Assembly (NCBI GenBank): GCA_019313095.1
Contig: JAFDBU010000232.1
Span: 1 to 10,772, forward strand
Direction of reading: 5' to 3'
Source: Deltaproteobacteria bacterium
Lineage (GTDB): Bacteria; Desulfobacterota; Desulfobulbia; Desulfobulbales; BM004
DNA: 10,772 bases
Positions 1-8,321 of this stretch are shown here, one piece after another. A program made the translations under genes and the position numbers. Every line of letters begins with the position of its first letter. The stretch's first letter is position 1. The notes under the pieces were generated by a model. It saw only the letters and a list, made by a program, of their open reading frames with translations, did no database searches and was not told where the DNA came from.

Positions 1-384
1 CTGAATGCTCTGGTAATCGTCCGGCACTGTGATGGTTTTCCCATTAATATGGAATTTCGTGTCAATCAACGGCAGCGCCGCCTCCTCAGCAGCTGCTAGC
101 GCTATCTTGACAGCATCATCGATTGTGGGAATTTGCACCATCTCGTTGCTCTGTAGTGCAAGGATCTCCGGCGGTAAGCCGCCTAACCTGTCCATCATCT
201 CACGTTTTTTTCTATCACTGCGGCTCTGCCGATCCCGATAGCACTGTTTCTCACTTTTCAGTGCCTCCTTGTCGTCGTGATCGAAAGGACCGGCTGAAGA
301 GGGTCTTACTGCACCGTGTAATATCCAGGTAGAAATAAATATAATAGGAAAGCAGAAAATAAAACGCTTGAACAAGGAATACAT
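1..384 (-). CDS. Unrecognised exported protein, N-terminal part only (runs off left edge)
   Basis: An open minus-strand frame of 128 codons begins at the ATG at 382-384 and continues past the window edge, so the C-terminus is not visible. The start is well supported by GGAGG (390-394) five bases upstream. Residues 1-7 carry two basic residues and residues 8-25 are strongly hydrophobic, which reads as a signal peptide. A possible signal peptidase I site is S-S-A/G near residue 31, and an uncleaved anchor is the alternative. Residues 35-66 are very rich in charged residues with one cysteine (C48). Residues 89-104 form an alanine-rich probable helix. I do not recognise the family and assign no function. 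It lies on the same strand as yajC, 198 bases downstream of its stop, in the place where secD would often be expected. The gap 385-582 holds no gene and no clear terminator that I can see. Confidence 0.7.
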   Translation of the reverse strand, partial: MYSLFKRFIFCFPIIFISTWILHGAVRPSSAGPFDHDDKEALKSEKQCYRDRQSRSDRKKREMMDRLGGLPPEILALQSNEMVQIPTIDDAVKIALAAAEEAALPLIDTKFHINGKTITVPDDYQSIQ

Positions 385-544
385 AGAATCCTCCACACAA
401 TAAACCAAGTCAGCTACCCTCTCAGAATAGACAACCACCGACTGTAATCCTTGCTGTTTTTTTATGTGTTTTCTGCATTATGTTGACCGTAATGTTAACC
501 ACGATTCCATGGACCCAATATTAGCAAGGGATTCAGGGGAATTG

Positions 545-586
545 TTACTCCATGCACGATGAAGTTAACAACTTTTGACGCTTCAT
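545..586 (-). other. Possible 13-codon overlapping ORF or relic start at the end of yajC
   Basis: The last codons of yajC contain AAAGGAGG (590-597), a near-perfect Shine-Dalgarno sequence, followed after three bases by an ATG that overlaps the yajC stop as ATGA. The frame encodes only 13 residues (MKRQKLLTSSCME) before TAA. The ATGA overlap would be typical of translational coupling to a downstream gene, usually secD in this context, but no such gene follows. The three-base spacing is shorter than optimal. It could be a small coupled peptide, the remnant of a lost secD junction, or simply the Lys/Gly codons that end YajC. Confidence 0.2.
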
Positions 587-936
587 TTTCCTCCTTTAGT
601 GGCTTTGCCGGCGGCAACCGCTTCATTGTCAGCAGTAACCGCAGCCTTGGAGCCGAGAATGTGCTGACGAGAGACCTTGACCCGGATATTATCGGCAATT
701 TCCAGCGTTACCACAGTATCGGTTAATCCGGTTATTTCACCGTGCAGACCGCCACTGGTCACGACAGAATCACCTTTTTTCAGGTTGGCCAGATATTTCT
801 GGTGTTCCTTGGCTTTTTTCTGCTGGGGCCTGATAAGCAAAAAATAGAAAATTACAAATATCAGAATGAGTGTTATGAAAGATACGATACCGCCCTGGGG
901 TGCTCCCCCGTTCGCAGCATATGCTATGCCTGTCAT
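583..936 (-). CDS. yajC: Sec translocon accessory subunit YajC
   Basis: This small inner-membrane protein associates with SecD-SecF and the SecYEG channel. The 117-residue product has the family layout: a short N-terminus, one membrane segment at about residues 17-36, then the hallmark stretch FLLIRPQQKKAKEHQ, and a small soluble domain with VVTSGGLHGEI that ends in an Ala/Lys/Gly-rich tail. Family members are usually 85-120 residues, so this is full length. The ATG at 934-936 is preceded by GGAGG (943-947) at six bases. It follows tgt on the same strand with a 54-base gap, so rph, tgt and yajC probably form one transcription unit. The odd point is downstream: tgt-yajC is commonly continued by secD and secF, but here the next frame is an unrelated exported protein. 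Confidence 0.96.
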   Translation of the reverse strand: MTGIAYAANGGAPQGGIVSFITLILIFVIFYFLLIRPQQKKAKEHQKYLANLKKGDSVVTSGGLHGEITGLTDTVVTLEIADNIRVKVSRQHILGSKAAVTADNEAVAAGKATKGGK

Positions 937-990
937 TGAGTTCCTCCGTTGATGAATTGTATGATTAATTATGTTCTTTCTGTTTTACGG

Positions 991-2136
<1,146 letters not shown>

Positions 2137-2164
2137 TTATAACTAATCAATATAATGAAAAAAT

Positions 2165-2872
2165 TTAATCAACATTATGCCATAATAAAAGTAACTGCCT
2201 GATACCGTGAAAGGCCAGGTCGGATAACTGGTCCAGTTCAACTCGGCTGAAAGGGAGCCCTTCAGCGGTACACTGGACCTCCACCAATCGCCCATCCTGA
2301 CACATGACAAAGTTGGCATCAACTTCCGCTCTTGAGTCCTCGTCATAATCGAGGTCAAGCAGAGCACATCCGTCAACTATTCCAACGCTGATTGCAGCAA
2401 GAGGTGTTATCTCAGGCATTTCAGCAATTTTTCCTTCATTGTAGAGGTTATTTATGACATCACGGACGATCAGGGCGGCTCCGGTTATGGCCGCAGTGCG
2501 TGTGCCGCCGTCAGCCCTGATGACATCACAATCGACCCGGAGAGTACGGGGGCCTAAGGCACAGAGATCAACTATCATGCGCAGGGAGCGGCCAATGAGG
2601 CGTTGAACCTCGTAGGTTCTGCCTGAGCGGCCGCGGGCAGCTTCCCGTTGACTTCTCGTATGCGTCGACCATGGCAGCATACCGTATTCAGCTGTTATCC
2701 AACCCTGGCTTGATTCTTCCAGGAAACGCGGCACAGTTTCTTCTACGGAAACTGCACAGGCCACATGGGTGTCCCCCATTTTTATGAGAAGTGAACCATC
2801 GGCATGTGGCAGAAATCCCTTTTCTATGGCAATCGGACGTAATTCATTGTTCTGCCGGTCATTTTTTCTCAT
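2165..2872 (-). CDS. rph: Ribonuclease PH (phosphorolytic tRNA 3'-end trimming)
   Basis: RNase PH removes nucleotides from tRNA precursor 3' ends using inorganic phosphate and releasing nucleoside diphosphates; it works as a hexamer in the cytoplasm. The 235-residue product is close to the standard length of about 238. It shows the family pattern along its length: LRP near 11-13, HADGS at 23-27, [11 protein letters not shown] at 57-67, STHTR at 69-73, [18 protein letters not shown] at 81-98 and [13 protein letters not shown] at 120-132. R85 and R125 fall at the expected phosphate-binding arginines. The ATG at 2870-2872 gives the normal N-terminus although it has no clear Shine-Dalgarno. It is first in the probable rph-tgt-yajC unit and diverges from the FmdE-type gene. 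Confidence 0.97.
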   Translation of the reverse strand: MRKNDRQNNELRPIAIEKGFLPHADGSLLIKMGDTHVACAVSVEETVPRFLEESSQGWITAEYGMLPWSTHTRSQREAARGRSGRTYEVQRLIGRSLRMIVDLCALGPRTLRVDCDVIRADGGTRTAAITGAALIVRDVINNLYNEGKIAEMPEITPLAAISVGIVDGCALLDLDYDEDSRAEVDANFVMCQDGRLVEVQCTAEGLPFSRVELDQLSDLAFHGIRQLLLLWHNVD

Positions 2873-3057
2873 TATGTGCGCCGTAATGGAATATCTTTTA
2901 TTTTATTATATGATTCTGTTATTCTTACCGCGAAACAACTATAGTAGTTACAGCAAATATTGCCACAGGGAAGAATGTTTTATTACAAATAAAATGGTTA
3001 TGAAATAATTAATTTTTTAAAAAAATGATGATATTTGTCTGAAGGGGAGCAATTATT
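2873..3057. promoter_or_regulatory. AT-rich divergent promoter region between rph and the FmdE-type gene
   Basis: This 185-base spacer must drive both divergent genes. On the minus strand a perfect TATAAT (2905-2910) lies 32 bases before the rph start, but no convincing -35 box sits at the right distance. A small inverted repeat, AACTA-TAG-TAGTT, lies at 2938-2950 and could be an operator. On the plus strand a GGGGAG ribosome site (3044-3049) is eight bases from the FmdE-type ATG. The block ATTTTTTAAAAAAAT just upstream (about 3012-3026) is self-complementary. In sequence this AT-rich, individual promoter boxes are weak evidence. Confidence 0.35.
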
Positions 3058-3639
3058 ATGAATTTCCAAGATGTAATTAAATTTCACGGCCACGCCTGTC
3101 CCGGCGTAGCAATCGGCTACAGGGTTGCTGTCCTTGCCCTTAAGGAACTGGGATTGCGGGCCAAAGATGAAGAGCTGGTGGCCATAGTGGAGAATAATTC
3201 CTGTGCGGTTGATGCGGTCCAGCTTATCTGCGGCTGCACCTTCGGCAAGGGCAACCTGATCTTTAAAGACTACGGCAAACACGTCTATACTTTTATTAAG
3301 AGGCCTGAGCCCGAGGCCGTACGCATTGCGGTCAGCTGGGAACCTCCTGCCGAGGATCCGGAGACTGCAGCTATATGGAAAAGGTATGCAGCTGGTGACC
3401 GGACCCCGGAAGTCACAGCCGTCGTGCAGGATAGAAAGGCCCGCAAAATGAAAGCCATCCTGGAAGCATCTGAGGCAGAATTATTTGAGGTCAGAAGGAT
3501 AATGGTGGCGATGCCCGAAACGGCAAAGATTTATCCAAGCATTAACTGTGCAAAATGCGGTGAGAATGTTATGGAACCGAAAACAAGGAAGGTTGGGGGG
3601 CAGTTTTTGTGTATACCGTGCAGCGGAGAGGAAGCTTAA
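3058..3639 (+). CDS. FmdE-domain protein with C-terminal zinc-ribbon motif
   Basis: The N-terminal domain matches the FmdE family, named after subunit E of formylmethanofuran dehydrogenase. It has FHGHACPG at residues 9-16, NNSCAVDA at 46-53, and CGC at 58-60 followed by TFGKGNL. The His/Cys residues (H10, H12, C14, C49, C58, C60) are candidate metal ligands. Residues 130-160 are probably helical. A four-cysteine ribbon follows, C164/C167 and C185/C188, typical of the two-domain bacterial FmdE proteins with a TraR/DksA-like zinc finger. Length is 193 residues. No other formylmethanofuran or molybdenum/tungsten enzyme gene is in the window, so the substrate is unknown; a link to metal-cofactor or C1 metabolism is only family-based. 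The start has a good ribosome site (GGGGAG, eight bases away). It is a single plus-strand gene between minus-strand operons. Confidence 0.9.
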   Translation: MNFQDVIKFHGHACPGVAIGYRVAVLALKELGLRAKDEELVAIVENNSCAVDAVQLICGCTFGKGNLIFKDYGKHVYTFIKRPEPEAVRIAVSWEPPAEDPETAAIWKRYAAGDRTPEVTAVVQDRKARKMKAILEASEAELFEVRRIMVAMPETAKIYPSINCAKCGENVMEPKTRKVGGQFLCIPCSGEEA

Positions 3640-3691
3640 GGAAAGGTTTCAAGGTGTCTAGGTTTCCAGGGAAAAAAGAAAAACAAGAAAT

Positions 3692-3721
3692 CTGCTTTAA
3701 GGGTGCAGGCGGCAGTTTTTT
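3692..3721 (+). terminator. Weak candidate terminator after the FmdE-type gene
   Basis: CTGC (3692-3695) can pair with GCAG (3712-3715), and six T residues follow directly (3716-3721). The stem is only four base pairs with a long loop, so this is a weak call. It lies 53 bases past the stop codon, in a spacer of 196 bases (3640-3835) where I see no gene. Confidence 0.25.
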
Positions 3722-3733
3722 AGAAAATCCCAA

Positions 3734-3748
3734 AACAGGAATTCTGTT
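3734..3748 (-). terminator. Weak candidate hairpin downstream of guaA
   Basis: AACAG (3734-3738) and CTGTT (3744-3748) form a perfect five-base-pair stem around a five-base loop. Read on the minus strand, as guaA is transcribed, the stem ends in CTGTTTTG and a further T-rich stretch. It is about 88 bases past the guaA stop. It is convergent with the FmdE-type gene, so a two-way terminator is expected somewhere in this spacer, but this stem is short. Confidence 0.25.
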
Positions 3749-3835
3749 ATAAATAAAGGCAGAAGTTTACAGGATAGATTAAAGAACCATCAGGCCAAAA
3801 ATCTAATTCTATAATTTTATCTCGAACCCTGTAGT

Positions 3836-5392
3836 TTACTCCCACTCAATCGTACTGGGCGGCTTGGAAGAAATATCATAAACAACCCGATTTACACCCC
3901 TAACCTCGTTGATTATCCGGGTGGAAATTCGTCCCATCAAATCATAGGGAAGCTTAGTCCAGCCTGCGGTCATGAAATCCTTGGTTTCCACAGCCCGAAG
4001 AGCGATGACATACTCGTACGTGCGGCCATCTCCCATAACTCCCACACTTTTTACCGGCAGGAAAACCGCAAAAGCCTGGCTGATCTTATCGTAGTAACCG
4101 CTGGCGTAAAGTTCATCGATGTAAATAGCATCAGCCTGTCTCAGGATATCGGCGTATTCTTTTTTTACCTCGCCTAAAATACGGACGCCAAGTCCCGGGC
4201 CTGGGAAGGGATGACGCCAGACCATTTGGTGCGGCAGCCCCAGTTCTTCGCCGATGGCACGCACTTCATCCTTGAACAGCTCTTTTAAAGGTTCCAGCAG
4301 TTTCAGTTTCATGAACTCCGGCAGGCCGCCAACATTATGATGGCTTTTGATGCTGTGGGCCTTGCCGGTCTTGCCGCCTGCCGATTCAATGACGTCCGGG
4401 TAAATAGTACCCTGGGCGAGCCAGGTGGCATCAGTGATGCGGGCAGCCTCCTCCTCAAAAATCTCGATAAAGAGGTTGCCGATTATTCTGCGCTTCTGTT
4501 CCGGGTCTGTAACAGAGGCAAGTGCCTTCAGAAAACGGTCTTCGGCATTGACCCTAAATACTTTGACCCCCATGTTCTTGGCAAAAGTTGCCATTACCTG
4601 GTCGCCTTCAGCCAGCCGCAGCAGGCCGTTATCAACAAAGACACAGGTAAGCTGATCACCGATGGCTCGATTGATCAGGGCGGCAGCCACGGAAGAATCG
4701 ACGCCCCCGGACAGACCGAGAACAACTTTATCATTGCCTGCCTGTTTACGGATACGGCGCACTGCATCTTCAATAATGTGGCCCGGTGTCCATTGGCCTT
4801 TGCAGCCGCAGATCTTTCGGACAAAGGTATTGATAAGTATTTCGCCCCGCGGGGTGTGGTTAACCTCAGGATGAAACTGGACGCCATAAAGGTCGCGGTC
4901 CACATTCTGGATGGCTGCAACAGGTGCATTATCTGTTCGGGCCGCAACTTCAAATCCAGCCGGAATTTGTTCTACATGATCGCCGTGGCTCATCCAGACC
5001 GGACTTTTGCCTTCAATGAAAAAAACGTCAAAAAGAGGTCCGGGACTGCCTTTGCTTACCAGATCGGCATGGCCGTATTCCCGTTTTCCGGCCGGTACCA
5101 CCCTGCCGCCGAAGTGACGGGCCAGAAGCTGCATACCGTAACAGATACCAAGCACCGGGATACCCAGGTCAAAAAGGGCTTCTTCAACGACTGGGGCTCC
5201 CTCGTCATAAACTGATTTTGGGCCGCCGGAGAGAATTATGCCTTGAGCGCCATACTCCCTGATGGCTTCAATATCCATGTCAAAAGGATGTAGTTCACAA
5301 TAGACATGGGCCTCGCGCACGCGCCGGGCTATCAATTGGGTGTACTGCGAACCGAAATCAAGGATGAGAATTTTTTCGCCGTGGATATCCAT
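3836..5392 (-). CDS. guaA: GMP synthase (glutamine-hydrolysing)
   Basis: GMP synthase converts XMP to GMP using ATP and ammonia from glutamine. The 518-residue product has the complete two-domain layout. The N-terminal class I glutamine amidotransferase has its triad at C84 (in GICYGMQ), H174 and E176 (in QFHPEV). The ATP pyrophosphatase domain starts near residue 205, with the PP-loop [10 protein letters not shown] at 225-234. The C-terminal dimerisation domain holds [11 protein letters not shown] and ends with the family-typical IEWE. No key residue is missing. The ATG at 5390-5392 gives the usual short lead into ILDFGSQ, but no Shine-Dalgarno is visible in the AT-rich sequence before it. 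It lies 74 bases downstream of guaB on the same strand and is probably co-transcribed with it. Confidence 0.98.
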   Translation of the reverse strand: MDIHGEKILILDFGSQYTQLIARRVREAHVYCELHPFDMDIEAIREYGAQGIILSGGPKSVYDEGAPVVEEALFDLGIPVLGICYGMQLLARHFGGRVVPAGKREYGHADLVSKGSPGPLFDVFFIEGKSPVWMSHGDHVEQIPAGFEVAARTDNAPVAAIQNVDRDLYGVQFHPEVNHTPRGEILINTFVRKICGCKGQWTPGHIIEDAVRRIRKQAGNDKVVLGLSGGVDSSVAAALINRAIGDQLTCVFVDNGLLRLAEGDQVMATFAKNMGVKVFRVNAEDRFLKALASVTDPEQKRRIIGNLFIEIFEEEAARITDATWLAQGTIYPDVIESAGGKTGKAHSIKSHHNVGGLPEFMKLKLLEPLKELFKDEVRAIGEELGLPHQMVWRHPFPGPGLGVRILGEVKKEYADILRQADAIYIDELYASGYYDKISQAFAVFLPVKSVGVMGDGRTYEYVIALRAVETKDFMTAGWTKLPYDLMGRISTRIINEVRGVNRVVYDISSKPPSTIEWE

Positions 5393-5402
5393 AATTTAAA
5401 TG

Positions 5403-5437
5403 TAAGATGTAGAATTGAAAATGTAGAATTAAGATGT
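5403..5437. repeat. Short AT-rich tandem repeat in the guaB-guaA spacer
   Basis: ATGTAGAATT occurs at 5407-5416 and again at 5421-5430, a period of 14 bases. The flanking TAAGATGT is also repeated at each end of the block (5403-5410 and 5430-5437). It fills most of the spacer just before the guaA start and could be a decayed intergenic repeat. It is too short to classify further. Confidence 0.6.
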
Positions 5438-5448
5438 TTTTTCTTTTC

Positions 5449-5466
5449 AATTTTAAATTTAAAATT
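5449..5466. repeat. Perfect 18-bp AT-only palindrome abutting the guaB stop codon
   Basis: AATTTTAAATTTAAAATT reads identically on both strands and ends directly next to the guaB stop codon (5467-5469). An AT-only stem is weak, so a real terminator is doubtful; a protein-binding site or chance in AT-rich sequence are alternatives. On the minus strand it is followed by the short repeats before guaA. Confidence 0.65.
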
Positions 5467-6933
5467 TTAGCCTTCAATACGGTAATTGGGTGCTTCTTTG
5501 GTAATGATCACATCATGGACATGACTTTCCTTGAGGCCGGCAGCGGTGATCCTGACAAATTTTGCCTTCTGCCGCAGTTCTTCTATGTTTCCGGCACCAA
5601 CGTATCCCATGCCGGAACGCAAGCCGCCGACAAGCTGGTAAATCATTTCAGATAGAGGCCCCCTGTAAGGCACCTTGCCTTCAATGCCTTCAGGCACCAT
5701 TTTTGAAGGACTGTCAAGGTCTTCCTGGAAATAGCGATCACCGCTCCCTTGTTTCATGGCACCCAGAGAGCCCATGCCGCGATAACCCTTGTAGGCCCTG
5801 CCCTGATACAGGAATGTTTCACCCGGCGTCTCGGCCGCCCCGGCAAAAAGGGAGCCGATCATGATGGAATGGGCCCCGATACCTATTGCCTTGGTGATGT
5901 CGCCGGAATATTTGATGCCGCCGTCAGCAATCAGGGGAATATTGTATTTCTGGGCCATCCTGCTGCAGTTTTTGATTGCAGTCAACTGGGGCACACCGAC
6001 CCCGGCCACGATGCGAGTGGTGCAGATCGACCCCGGCCCGACCCCAATTTTTACTGCAGTGGCACCTGCTTTAATAAGCGCTTCTGTGCCTTCTTCCGTG
6101 GCAACATTGCCGGCAATTACCTCGAGATCAGGATAGGTTTTTGTCAAGGCCTCCACGGCCCTGACAACATTCTGAGAATGTCCGTGGGCCGAATCAAGCA
6201 CAACGACATCAACCCCGTTTTTAATGAGCTTTTCAGCACAGGCCAGGTAATTGGAGCCAACGCCCAGGGCTGCTCCAACCAGCAGCCTGCCCTTGTCATC
6301 CTTGGCTGAATTAGGATATTTTTTTATCTTTTCAATATCCTTTATGGTTATCAAACCTTTCAGGTTGCCGTCATCGTCAACAACGAGAAGTTTCTCAATG
6401 CGGTGTTCATGCAGAAGGGCCTTTGATTCTTCAAGGGTGATGCCAACCTTGGCCGTCACCAGGTTTTTGCTTGTCATAACATCTTTGACTTTCAGGGTTG
6501 GGTCGGTGACAAACCTGAGATCACGGTTGGTAACGATCCCGGCAAGTTTTTCGCCCCGTAGTACAGGCACCCCGGATATCTTGTAGCTGGCCATCATGGA
6601 CTGGACTTCAGAAACCCGCTGTTCTTCCGCGACAGTCACAGGGTCTATTATCATGCCTGATTCAGATTTTTTGACCTTTTCAACCTGGCGCGCCTGCTCA
6701 TCGATGGACATGTTCTTGTGTATAATTCCTATTCCGCCTTCACGTGCCATAATGATGGCGGTCCTGTATTCGGTCACGGTATCCATTGCAGCACTGACCA
6801 GGGGAATATTGAGTCTGATAGTTCTGGTCAGCAGGGTCGAAACATTAACCTCTGAAGGGATAACAGTAGAGTTGGCTGGCACCAGAAGAAGATCATCAAA
6901 GGTATATGCTGGTTCAATGATATCGGATTGCAT
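5467..6933 (-). CDS. guaB: IMP dehydrogenase
   Basis: IMP dehydrogenase oxidises IMP to XMP with NAD+, the committed step of guanine nucleotide synthesis. The 488-residue product has the standard layout: N-terminal barrel segment with [10 protein letters not shown] at 10-19 and SAAMDTVTE at 47-55, a CBS-domain pair at about 95-205, then the rest of the barrel with DSAHGHS at 247-253 and GPGSICTTR at 299-307, where C304 is the catalytic cysteine. The start chosen is the ATG at 6931-6933, preceded by GAGGAG at seven bases. An in-frame codon 45 bases upstream would add a 15-residue tail that the family lacks. guaA follows 74 bases downstream. The long upstream gap holding a large inverted repeat suggests its own promoter or leader control. 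Confidence 0.98.
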   Translation of the reverse strand: MQSDIIEPAYTFDDLLLVPANSTVIPSEVNVSTLLTRTIRLNIPLVSAAMDTVTEYRTAIIMAREGGIGIIHKNMSIDEQARQVEKVKKSESGMIIDPVTVAEEQRVSEVQSMMASYKISGVPVLRGEKLAGIVTNRDLRFVTDPTLKVKDVMTSKNLVTAKVGITLEESKALLHEHRIEKLLVVDDDGNLKGLITIKDIEKIKKYPNSAKDDKGRLLVGAALGVGSNYLACAEKLIKNGVDVVVLDSAHGHSQNVVRAVEALTKTYPDLEVIAGNVATEEGTEALIKAGATAVKIGVGPGSICTTRIVAGVGVPQLTAIKNCSRMAQKYNIPLIADGGIKYSGDITKAIGIGAHSIMIGSLFAGAAETPGETFLYQGRAYKGYRGMGSLGAMKQGSGDRYFQEDLDSPSKMVPEGIEGKVPYRGPLSEMIYQLVGGLRSGMGYVGAGNIEELRQKAKFVRITAAGLKESHVHDVIITKEAPNYRIEG

Positions 6934-6940
6934 GTTCAAT

Positions 6941-6946
6941 CTCCTC
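6941..6946 (-). promoter_or_regulatory. guaB: Ribosome binding site that fixes the guaB start
   Basis: GAGGAG on the minus strand lies seven bases before the ATG at 6931-6933. It sits inside the frame extension that begins at 6978, so it argues for the shorter protein, which also matches the family N-terminus. Confidence 0.8.
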
Positions 6947-6987
6947 GAGAAAAATGGTGAAAGTTTTTCTGGCGGCACTTATTGCAA

Positions 6988-7091
6988 CCGGAAAAAATAC
7001 TATTCACTCGCTGCCTTAAAATTGTACGGCAGAAAGGTTTTGGTATCCTATTGATAGCAGTGAATTATACGGAAGAATCAACTTTTTCCGG
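6988..7091. repeat. Nested inverted repeat (about 104 bp) between the Ppx/GppA gene and guaB
   Basis: The outer arms are CCGGAAAAA (6988-6996) and TTTTTCCGG (7083-7091), a perfect nine-base inverted repeat. Inside them ATTCACT (7002-7008) pairs with AGTGAAT (7059-7065), and inside those CTGCC (7011-7015) pairs with GGCAG (7028-7032). On the minus strand the middle stem is followed after four bases by six T residues (6997-6992), which resembles an intrinsic terminator or attenuator. A perfect TATAAT on the minus strand (7064-7069) overlaps the middle arm, without a good -35 box. An alternative small stem, CGGAA/TTCCG, lies at 7070-7090. It could end the upstream transcript, attenuate guaB, or bind a regulator. 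Confidence 0.6.
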
Positions 7092-7184
7092 ATGGTGAAC
7101 CACTTATACAAAAATACCTTAATAAATGAAAGCCCTTTTCCTGCTGTAAAGCAATATTTAGATGGAGAAATTGTTGTAACTCAA

Positions 7185-8141
7185 TCACCTGGGCCGGCCC
7201 TTGCTCCTGACGCTGCTGAGCATAATTCCTTCCAGGAGACCGGTATCGCTGACCTGCATCCGATCCAGTTGGAGAAGTTTGAGCAGGAGGTGAAAAATTC
7301 GTATGCCAGCCGGCAGGATTTCTCCCCTACCTTCTCCCAGGCAGGGAAGCTCGTTGCGTTTTTCAGCAGGCAACACTATGAGCCTGGCCCAGATTTTCTC
7401 TATGGCACTATTCTGCAGGACATAACCATGCACCAGTGATTCGTCATAGGATAATAGTCCCTGCTGCAGGGATGCCATGCTTGTTGCGGTTCCGCCGCAG
7501 CCTAAAACCTGAACAGGCCTGTTTTTCTCCAAAAGTTGCAGTTCTGCAAGAGATGTTTCAAGAATTTCAGTCAGCATGCTGTCCAGGCTGTTGAAGTTAT
7601 CTTGTGGTTCTGAAATAAATTTTTCAGTAAGCCAAATCACTCCGAGCCCCGCACTTGTTGTCCTGATTTCTTCTGCAGGGGATTCAGCAAATACCAGTTC
7701 GGTTGAACCGCCTCCCACATCGACAAGCAGTAGGGGAGTGCTGAATAGCCGCTTACCGTGGCCTGATAAGGCCCCGGCAAGGCTTAAGCTGGATTCCTGC
7801 TCACCGTTTATGATATGAACAGGCTGCTGCAGGATTTTTTCGGCCTGCTGTAGAAAGAGCCGGCTGTTTTCAGCCTGGCGCAATGCTTCAGTACCGCAGA
7901 CACAAATATTGCCCGGCTGAAACCGGTCCAATGTCTGCCGAAAAGTCCTCAGGACCTCAAATCCTGATTGCATGGCATCACTCTGTAGTCGGCCGCTTGC
8001 TTTCAAGCCGCGGCCAAGGCCAACTGTTGCCAATTCCTTAGCCAGCACGGAAAATGTTTCTGTTGAGCAGTCAGCCACCAGAAGTCTGAAGGTATTCGAT
8101 CCCAGATCAATCCCGGCCGCAATTTGCTGGTGAATAGTCAT
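7185..8141 (-). CDS. Single-domain Ppx/GppA family phosphatase
   Basis: This family hydrolyses inorganic polyphosphate (exopolyphosphatase) or converts pppGpp to ppGpp (GppA). The sequence shows the actin-like fold motifs: GIDLGSNTFRLLVAD at 10-24, GTEALR at 83-88, E116 at the position of the catalytic glutamate, DVGGGSTEL at 141-149, and a later GCGGTATS. At 318 residues it has only the two-lobed catalytic domain and lacks the C-terminal HD-like region of the 500-residue enterobacterial enzymes. It cannot be assigned to Ppx or GppA from sequence alone. I chose the ATG at 8139-8141; a TTG four codons upstream (8151-8153) is possible, and neither has a clear Shine-Dalgarno. It is upstream of guaB-guaA on the same strand, separated by 251 bases, which raises a possible link to guanine nucleotide control. 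Confidence 0.93.
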   Translation of the reverse strand: MTIHQQIAAGIDLGSNTFRLLVADCSTETFSVLAKELATVGLGRGLKASGRLQSDAMQSGFEVLRTFRQTLDRFQPGNICVCGTEALRQAENSRLFLQQAEKILQQPVHIINGEQESSLSLAGALSGHGKRLFSTPLLLVDVGGGSTELVFAESPAEEIRTTSAGLGVIWLTEKFISEPQDNFNSLDSMLTEILETSLAELQLLEKNRPVQVLGCGGTATSMASLQQGLLSYDESLVHGYVLQNSAIEKIWARLIVLPAEKRNELPCLGEGRGEILPAGIRIFHLLLKLLQLDRMQVSDTGLLEGIMLSSVRSKGRPR

Positions 8142-8146
8142 TGATT

Positions 8147-8233
8147 CGGACAATTGAATGGTTTAAGTTGTTTGTCCGCACCGAAAAAAACAGGATGCGG
8201 ACAGGTGCTGCGCCTGTAATATGATGTATTATA
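8147..8233 (-). promoter_or_regulatory. Candidate promoter and alternative-hairpin leader of the Ppx/GppA gene
   Basis: On the minus strand a perfect TATAAT (8228-8233) would start RNA near 8221. The leader would then carry ACAGG/CCTGT (8217-8213 with 8205-8201), TGTCCGCA (8203-8196), TGCGGACA (8180-8173) and TTGTCCG (8153-8147) just before the ATG at 8141. The second element pairs perfectly with the third (eight bases), and the third also pairs with the fourth (seven bases). The first hairpin consumes the first bases of the second element. These pairings exclude each other. No -35 box is convincing. Confidence 0.4.
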
Positions 8234-8321
8234 AGGCCTCTTTGCTGACTAAGGAGCTTTATTACGCTCGCATCAACTTTGTCTGCTTCCAGCAGAAGAA
8301 TCAATCAAAAAAGAAAAAATA

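Noticed and set aside
4337-5215. Long plus-strand open frame (292 codons) opposite guaA
   Set aside because: It lies fully antisense to a complete, well-conserved guaA and shows no recognisable motif or ribosome site; it is a by-product of guaA codon use.
5749-6309. Plus-strand open frame (186 codons) opposite guaB
   Set aside because: Entirely antisense to conserved guaB sequence, with no domain features of its own.
6934-6978. Upstream extension of guaB by 15 codons
   Set aside because: The internal ATG has a good Shine-Dalgarno (6941-6946) and matches the family N-terminus; the extension does not.
6934-7100. Purine riboswitch upstream of guaB
   Set aside because: The stems seen do not form the three-way junction with the conserved loop sequences of that class; I only support an unassigned inverted repeat.
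7092-7439. Plus-strand open frame (115 codons) starting in the guaB/Ppx gap
   Set aside because: Most of it is antisense to the C-terminus of the Ppx/GppA gene, and there is no ribosome site or protein-like pattern.
8107-8304. Minus-strand open frame (65 codons) overlapping the start of the Ppx/GppA gene
   Set aside because: It has a non-ATG start, no ribosome site and overlaps the conserved phosphatase N-terminus in another frame; the sequence is better explained as leader.
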